NCBI GenBank assembly: GCA_034336665.1
Contig: CM067592.1
Coordinates: 43,553,761-43,617,760 of the forward strand
Direction of reading: 5' to 3'
Source: Luscinia megarhynchos
Taxonomy: Eukaryota > Chordata > Aves > Passeriformes > Turdidae
Length of the DNA: 64,000 nucleotides
Shown: positions 43,101 through 52,100 of the stretch, in pieces
Numbering within the stretch: position 1 is the stretch's first letter
Layout of the letters: every line of letters begins with the position of its first letter
The notes under the pieces: model-generated
Database searches by the model: none
The model's input: only the letters and a program-made list of their open reading frames with translations
Told to the model about the DNA's origin: nothing
Position numbers and translations under genes: made by a program

Positions 43101-46100
43101 TCTCTTCTCACAGTTAGTGAGAAGAGTTAGTTAAGTGACAGGACAAGAGGAAATGGCCTCAAGTTGTACCAGGGTAAGTTAAAATTTGATACTATGAAAG
43201 AATCCTTCACCAAAGGCATTGTCAAATATTGGAACAGGCTGCCCAAGGAAATAGTTGAGTTACTGAGTTGAAGTTGTTTAAAAGAGGTGTAGATGTTGAG
43301 CTTAGGAACACGGTTTAGTGCAGACTTGGTAGAGCTGATCTTAAAGTCTTTTCCAAGCTGAACAATTCTAAGAATAGAAATGCACAGACTGGAGTGCTCC
43401 TACAAGCCAGACTGTAAATTAAGGACTGGACAATAGACATTTAGAAAACTAGACTACTAATAATGTTTACTTGGATATAAAGAACAGTTGGCAAAGTATG
43501 GGATTACTTTCCTGATTAAAAAACGAGTTAAAGTATCACAGTTGTGCCTTTTAGTATTCTTCATGAAAAGAGAAGTGGTATATAGAAATGTATACAAAAA
43601 GGTGAATTATACATAATTTTTAAACAAAACAAAATCAGTCTTTACTTCTTGTTTATGCAGGCACTTGAAAAACAAGATGGAATGACATCATGAAGAAACT
43701 GAAATTTGACCTGATGTCTTGCCAGCTTCAGTCACATAAGGAAGTTACTAGATTGCTCAGCTTTTTTTTTTTTTTTTCACACTTGCTAAGCTTTTACATC
43801 TGCCAAAATGGTGGGAGACACAAAAAATATTTATTCCTCAAACTCCACATGACAGTTATAGAAGCTGCTGCTCCACATTCGATCAGCTCAAATGCTTTTA
43901 TAACGAACAGTTCTCAGTTTGTTATGCTCCACATTTAACAGCCAAGACTTCAGTACGCCTTAGAAAAAAAAAACCAACCCCAAATTTACAGAAAAGTAAG
44001 ACTTTATATCCAGCTGTTCACTTGCAAGTCCATACAATTCTCTGCAATTTCATTTATATTAAGTGCTCTAAACGCAGCAGATGCCAAAAGCATCCTAAAG
44101 GTTTTTTTACGGATCACGTCTTTTATTCATCACAGCAAATATATCCTCATTAATGTACCCTCACTTTTGCTGGCAGCCCTAGTAGAGAAAACATTCTAAA
44201 GCATTCCAAACTTCACATAGCTGGTCAGACAGCAGAAACCATGCTGGTATGTTCCCTGGCCAAGTCAAAACATAAACAGCAGCAGTGCACTCCATCTTTG
44301 TCTCAGGCAGCATTCTGCCTGCGTGTCCCTGCAATTCAGAAAGTGATGTAGATAAGCCTGTAACTACTAGAGCATTTCACAGTTGTAGGCCTTCCCCAGA
44401 CACTCAGAATAGGTTTCGGTGGCTGGAACAAATTGGTTTTGCAAGAAATAAGAACTAACAGTAAATTCATTACTATTTTTCTTCTCCCAAATTAATCAAG
44501 CTGGAAATGGAAATTTAGAAAATAATTCTCTGAACTAAACTAGTCAAAACTACACTCTACATGTGAGACTGTGTTCTTCAGATTCTAAAGCAAAATGTTC
44601 CTCATTCATAGTTCTCATAAATTCTATTTTCTTCTCTTCAGGTTTACAGAGAAGTGCTCGAATGCCAAGTGATAAAAATGACCCGGCAACAGACTATGCT
44701 AAGTAGAAATACAGAAAAAAATTACTTCCTCCCTTAAAACTCAGTAGTTCTGCAGAGCTGACAATGTAAAAGCAAGCAAGACTTTGCCATTTTTCTTTAA
44801 ATATATTGCATATTATGTTCCTATTTTTATACAGGTACTTCTCAAAAAAGCCGCTTTTTTAAAAGCTGCTTTCACTATGTGCATTAAAAAAATCTCTCAT
44901 GCAAGATTTGAAAAACTAGAGGTTATGGAAGCATAACATTTATTTTAATGTTTTCTTTTTAAATCATTAAAATCTGCTTACAAATTCAAAATGTCTTTGC
45001 TAAAACTGTGCAGGACAATACAACATTAAAAACAAGTAAGTATAATTTAAATGGTCTAAAATTCAAAATGCTGCCTAAGAAGCAAAATCCTAATTCAGAA
45101 ATGCAAGAATATTTCAACACAATATTGTATTAAGAACTAAAATATAGATTCACAGACAAGCAAAGTAAGTCAAATACCTTTAGCCTCCAATTATCTCCTA
45201 CTTCCGTTTTGATTCTGTTCAGCCAATTTTCATCAAAGTAAGCTGGATCTCTGAAAGATAAAAAGTGTATTCATTAAAAACACATAACAGAAATTGTGAG
45301 TACGCATTAGTCACTAGCTCCTATCTCAGGTTTGAGTCTTTCTTCTATCTGATGGACTACATGAATATAGTAGTTCAGAATCCTGTTACTACTCTCTTTT
45401 CTAAGATCATGCATCCTGTTGACAGCACAGCTTCATTTGTGTGCCATTAGCAGCTTATGCTTTTGAGGAAGCTTCTCTATATTTTGAATGCACTTTGCCA
45501 GTTTTCCCTCCATAAGTCTTGCCTCTTAATTTCTCCTTTGGTGCTGCAGAAATGCTTACTTGCTTTTCTTAAAAGTTAAAAATTATTACTTTTCCACGTA
45601 TTATGGATCCCTACCATTGTACACTGCTTACAACTATTCAACTTCCAAAATAAAAGCCTGGAACTGAACAATACACGTGCTGCCTTGGTACAGCAAGATA
45701 AGCTAGAAAGCATCACTAAAGCTTTTACGACTATGAACACACTTCACTACTTCATCTACCAAACACTATCAGTTCTTGAAATTCTCTTTTCACAGTAACC
45801 CTACCCAAATCTTTTTGTGAACACCATTCCTCAGAAGTTTTTCTATCCTCTGCAATTTTGACAAGGCAATCAAGAAGAACAGAGAACTCCTACACTAACA
45901 GAGTGTACTTCTATTTCTATGGACTTCTCCCTATGCATTTTTCTCCAAGCATCTTCCACAAGCTGCTTCCTCAAGACACCTCCTGAGATTCTCTCTCCTG
46001 CTGCCAAGCTCTATGAGCCTCTAAAATGCTAACATTTTCTATTGCTCAGTTCAGTCAAATTTTCCCTTTATCATAGAGAATTTTGAAAATGCTACTATCA

Positions 46101-49100
46101 GAATTAAGGAGAAAGAATGTACTACATATAACTGGTTTTGAAGGAATAGGAAGGGCTCATACTTCATCCAATATATAAAGTTAATACAGTCAGAGCGGAA
46201 AAAAAACCAACCACCTTTCTATTGTTAGCAAAATGCTCTTACAAACTTGTGTTACGGTTTCAGGTGAAGTACTCTTATTTTCCAGATTATACTGCTGCAT
46301 TTGCCATTGATTACTATTAGATTTACCGCTGCACCTTCTACACATAGAAGAGTTCTGGACTGAGGTTTTCTAAGGGCAAGATGCCATGAGATCCTTCGGC
46401 AAAACTTCGAGAAAACGCTGAATATGCCTGGAGATTCAAATAACATCTATGTCATATATACTGTAAGCCAGCAATTACATCATTACTTTTATTAGAGCAC
46501 AACTTTGCAGCCACACTCTGCACCTGATTCAGAGTGCTGTATTGCACCTTCTCCACAGTGTCTTCACCATGCATCAAGGTCTCCATGCTGTATTACAACT
46601 ACAATACACAGCAATGGAGGAAGATAACAAACAACAATATTTTTCTACTGACACATTTTCATTGCTATTTTTACACACTTTGTTACAGACACTAGTGAAG
46701 ATTACAGCATATTTCGTTTCCCTTGACCTGGCAATCCGCAAACATATATCTGGAAGAACAGCTTTAATTACTACTTCAGTTGATGACTCCAAATTACTTC
46801 CATTCAAAACCAGTACAGTCTAGCACAGATGACAGAATCTTAAATTATGAAACAGAAAAAGCAATGTCTCATCCCAGCCATCACCTGTTTTTTAAATATA
46901 TGCTTTCAAATAGTTTTTAAATGGCCTCTCTGCCAAAAGAAGACAAGTAAGCCTATGAATGACATTGATTCAAGTATATATTAGATCTGTGACATACCAC
47001 GAAAGTTCACATTCTGCTTTTACATGAAATAAATAGCTCTAACTGCAAAAAGTCTTAATTAAAAAGTCTTCATTTGCCTAATTTCCACTCAATCATAACA
47101 AAATCATCTGGACACTAATGAAAAGAATGACAGTTCAAATCCCATTTTAGATGTGGGGTTCAAAAAACACACTGATGACTATCAAATGGGTCTTCTGGGG
47201 ATAGCCAACACACAAACAAGGTTGCTTAACAACAGATTCACAATTATAAAGTATTTATGCAGCTGAGAGAGAAAACAGGTGTGCTTCACCATTAAAAAAA
47301 CCAACAGAACTTCCTGAAGGATGGTACCTTACAATTTTAAGGGTTGCACTTGGCCACTAACATCTTCAGCTGCTTCAAGGCTGCAGTGCTGAATATATCA
47401 ACCCTTGACATACCATTTTCATGGTAAATAATGGTTCTAAGAAACAACATGGGTAAGTACAAACAACACCCCACAAGCAAAATTATATTTGACTGGTCAG
47501 CCGATATTGCATATCCAGTTTTCAACAATAACAGAACCAATAAAGACATCATCAATAATAAGATTTCAGAGTTAGGTCCAACTCACTTCATTCTGGAAGC
47601 CTGAAATACAGCAGAAACTAAGCAGCTTTTCACAGCTACTACTGCAATAAAACTAACACATGGACAAGCAACTCACAGGCTTCATGTCACTGTCCACGCC
47701 AGAGGTTGCGCAAATAACGACAACGACTTCCAGAGCTAGTAGCTAAAGAAGCAATTTATTGAAAAAGCAAACTACTACAAACCACGAGTGTGGCTCGCTA
47801 GCTGCAAACATTGGACAATAAAAGAAAACAAGCCTTGTCTCAGTGTGAGAACTGTTTCTTAATCAACACCTGGTGTTTTATCTTTATTATTAATTCCTTT
47901 CTATTTTTCCCTAATGTTATCATCTTGGGAAAGGCTCAGGCTGGAGCTAAGACCCTGTCAGAGCATGGGAAAGATTTCCCAGTGTGAGAAAAGAAAAGAA
48001 GCTTCGAGCCTGATAGGCCAAGCTAATTTTTCCTGGGCCTTCAAGGATGTCCACAGCTACCTAAACCCTTATTTATATATGTCATCAGACATACTTAAGG
48101 AAGGCCCCTGAGAAATAAATGTAAACTCAGTGTGGTAGTTCTCTTCCACAGATCCCATTTGTTTTTGTTTTTTCATTTGTAGGTATACAAACCTCATGGA
48201 AGCATCCAAGGGTCCAGCTGAAATCAATACCATGTAACAGTGGTCAAAATAGCACAAACAATTTTTTCCAGAGAAGCTTCAAACAGCAACAATTAATAGC
48301 ACACTGCAAAAACACTTTGCCAGGAATACAATAAGCAGAAAAGCAACAAGTTGTATAACAACATCAATCAAATCTAAAACGATCATCCTGTCTTTAACTT
48401 AGATCACCTAACATTATAATTTTCTTTCTCTTCAAAAGTCGAATTCAAGTTCATTACTAATAGCAACAGCAGTGCTCTCCCTATGTAACAAACTACTAGA
48501 AGTCAAACCTGAAATAAAAACTTTTCCACAAGAATTTTCTAAACATACTTTTAAAAAGAGGCTTCCAGATGTTATGTCATGCACAGCCTTTGCTGTAAAA
48601 ACAAGTCTCCCTTCACTGTATTTTTGGGGATCAGGATTCAATCAAATTTAGAGTCCCTTAACCACCTTAGGCCATTTCATGTGGAAGCAACAGCATTCTT
48701 CTTACAGTGTTTGAAAAAGCATCACCTAATCAAATATGAAAATCTGTGGCTAAGAAGTGAGCAGCTAAATTATAAGAAAATTGATAGTTTAGTTGGAGCA
48801 CCTTCATTACCATGAGATGACTTGTACATGAACTAAGTATTTTGAATTCAGTAAGTTTCTGAGCCTACATCCAAACTTACACAATCTCTAGCACTGGACA
48901 ACTTTCATGTTTAGAAAGGTATTTGTCTATCAGTTGATTGCTGACTACTATCTCAGTAGCACTGCAGATAAATGGGATTTTTCTTCAGATACTTATGCTG
49001 TTGTTAATGCTCTATCACTTCATGTGATGTTTTCAGCAGTGATCATTTATATCATCTCCATCTTATTTTGTATGCAAATTTTCCTTTATTTAAGCAATCA

Positions 49101-52100
49101 TCTCTCTGCATCACAGATGCCAAGAGACAGAAATACTCTTCTGAAGAAACCAACCCACAGAGCATGTAGTGTAACTCATGATTATTACTCATTTTAACAG
49201 CGGTACAGTAAGCTGTTCCAAAAAACGTGTAATATACAAAATCACGGCTTTTGTGTTTTGCATGTGTTAAAACATACACAGTGCATTGCAACGTATAATA
49301 TAACAAATGAATAATTCATTGAGAAGGGCGCAAGGCACAGATGACAAAAGAAAAAAAAAACATTTCTTACATTTACAAGGCCAATATGACAGAGGAAGAA
49401 GGAATCAAAACAAGAGGGACACCTGGTATTAAACAGTCTCCAGAGTGGGATGAAAGGAAAGTTTAAAAATGTAGTATAAAACAGGAAATCATGCTATATT
49501 CTAGGGATATCAGTGGACAGTGAAAACATAAGTAACATCAGTGCAAGCTACACAAAACAAAAAGGATGTGATTCAGAAGCCAGCTATGGCACTTCTACCA
49601 GCACACAATTTTAGGCCAACAGTCTACTCATAAAAAAAACTAAACATTTTCTTTTGCTTCTACTACTTCCTCCTGGAGTACATCAATACTGAATGTGTAC
49701 AGGCATTTTATCTCACTGTATTTCACATCAATCCCAGTCATAGGGACCAATGCTAGTCAGAAGGACCACCACATCTGATTACAAACAATGAATCTTACAG
49801 AATAACATACAAAAGATAAGCTAAAGCATAGGCTGAATTTCTTCCTCCCGGATAATACAATTAGCACCAGAGAATTACACTCAATGGTACTTTAAGCCGA
49901 AATTCAAAGATAAAGTTTCAACACTATAAAGGATGAAAATGTCCTTTGGGGATTTACCAACACCTGTTTTTTAACAGCGGAGATTGTAAGAAAAACATTC
50001 ATGCTTGGTTGCATAGAACACACTTTTGCAATTTACAATCATACACTACAGCAACAGTGAAAAGTTTCTGAAGGTGACAGTAATTTCCTCTGTAACTTTT
50101 CTTCTCACAGCTTCTTTCAGCAGTTTTGTTAAAAAAATTTGCTACATTTGTTGTGATGTCTGGCACTTACCTACAAATGGGCTGCTACTGTGAGTGCAAA
50201 AATATTGAGGATGGTGTATGAAAAATTAAGAGCCATAGAACAAACTGTCAACCCTTTCCACCTGGCAAAAGGCACAGTTGTTTTTTATCAGCTGATGAGG
50301 AAGCAATGTTCTTCCTCTTCTCCTTCCTCCCTTCTTTTTTTCTGACAATAAATTCTAGAATTGTGTTTTGTGCAAATTTTATGTATGTCTAAAACAACTG
50401 ATTCCCTGAGCTAGGGATCTCTCAAAACCCATTCCTCATGATGACCTACATCTTCTATCCTCATAAGTACCAGTGGACTCTTCCTATGAATGTAGATGTA
50501 AGAAAGAAAAATAGAAAAAATAGAGTTCGCTATCAAACCTTTAAGCTTTTTAGCAGAAACGCTATTATCCCTCCTGTCTCTGGAAATATAACCAGACCAC
50601 TGGAACACCCCAATGCCTTTAAATTTTCATCAATGTTTCTCTTTACTGGATATATTAATCTGCTCTTTCAGCTATTTTTTAAACATTCATTAATTTACTA
50701 TAGTAAAATCCTGATGCATACAAGTTCTGGCAACTTTCCCTTCCCTACTTTTTCCTAATTAACCTCCCCTCCCATTGTTATTAGTCTCAAAGAACACATA
50801 CTTAAAAAGGGCCTTCAACAGGAAGCACCTACACTAAGAAACACCCAAATTTCAAGGAACACAGATTACAAAAATAGCCATTTATCCTTCTCAATAGGAT
50901 AAGAGTAATGGCATTTAAGTTGTGTCTGCAGTCAAAACAACACAGTTTTCCTTTGAAGACTAACTTTTTGAGAGAACTTCATGTCGAAGACAACTATTCA
51001 AATTTTCACTGCAAATGATATGTCTGCAGCAACCTGGTGCTTTCAGGCTTGTCTTTGCTACTTAACATCACTGCATGACTTTTCCAAATAACCTTAAGCA
51101 TGCAGCTGTCTTCCTGCAAAAATTGCCTTCTACATGACTATCTTTCTTGGGACAGAGTGGGAACCCATGCTGCTAATATAAAAATAAATAAAGAAAAAAA
51201 GCCTGCTCTAGACCTGCTTCACATTGTTGAACATGCCCTAACTCCCAGTAGTCTTCCTGTTGTATCTCTTCAAAGGACCAAAGAGAGGATTACACTGCTA
51301 GTATTGGATTTGGTTTTGTTTTCAAGAAAGAATATTTTAAATGGCTTTGTCAACACACTCCTGATCAGTTTTCTGGTCAACTATACAATTGCTGATCCCT
51401 GTATTTGACTTATATTCCAAACTCATGTCCAGGGGAAAAAAAAATGTTTGGCTATTCTACAATCCTTGGTTTCTACTTCAAAAACTAATTAGACTAACCC
51501 TCTTATCTTATACTACTTATCTTCTGTTCATTCTGTTTTACAAAGAAAAACAAAAAAAGCAATATTTTTCCCTCAAAGATTGTTCATGTTATCATTCCTG
51601 TCGTACAGTCCAAGATCAGACTTCTCTTGCTCTTCAAAGTCTATCTCAACAGGAATGCAGTCAAAATTTAGCAATAGTGTTGCTAAATTTCAGCATGAGA
51701 ATATGCCTGTTCACTATATAAGTATGAAACTGTTAAACCTGAACCACACTATCATAAAGTAACATAGCTAAATACTAATTTTGGTATGTCCAAACTATTA
51801 CGTAGGCCATAAAGAAAGAATTATAAATTGTTTGTGATCTTTATGTATTTTAAAATCATGCTACAGAAATGCAGTATTTGTATTGTATATTTATTTTTAA
51901 AGTATCAGTTCATGAGCTGAAAACAGTGTATCAGAAAGACAGGCTAAAAATTCAGGCTTTGAAACATTTGACTATATTGAGATTTCCATTCTTCCCTTTA
52001 TTATTCTTCCTGTTAACTGGCTGTTCCTTCTTTCACTAGGAGGAAGGCTCCTGCTCCTGACAATCTGCAAGGACAGAACAGACTCTGTGCCCTCACAGCA

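Larger units (their letters stand above)
36995..45177 (-). other. HOOK3: HOOK3 intron 3
   Basis: 8183 bp, donor AAG|gtattt, acceptor gtcaaatag. Holds three plus-strand CR1 3' ends (37905-38265, 42404-42690, 43130-43385), a G/T-rich run near 41231-41260 and a T run at 43761-43778. Remaining sequence is plain AT-rich DNA. Confidence 0.9.

Noticed and set aside
48907..49197. 96-codon plus-strand frame with a hydrophobic middle
   Set aside because: No recognisable domain, no splice signals or conservation evidence, and expected by chance in 64 kb.
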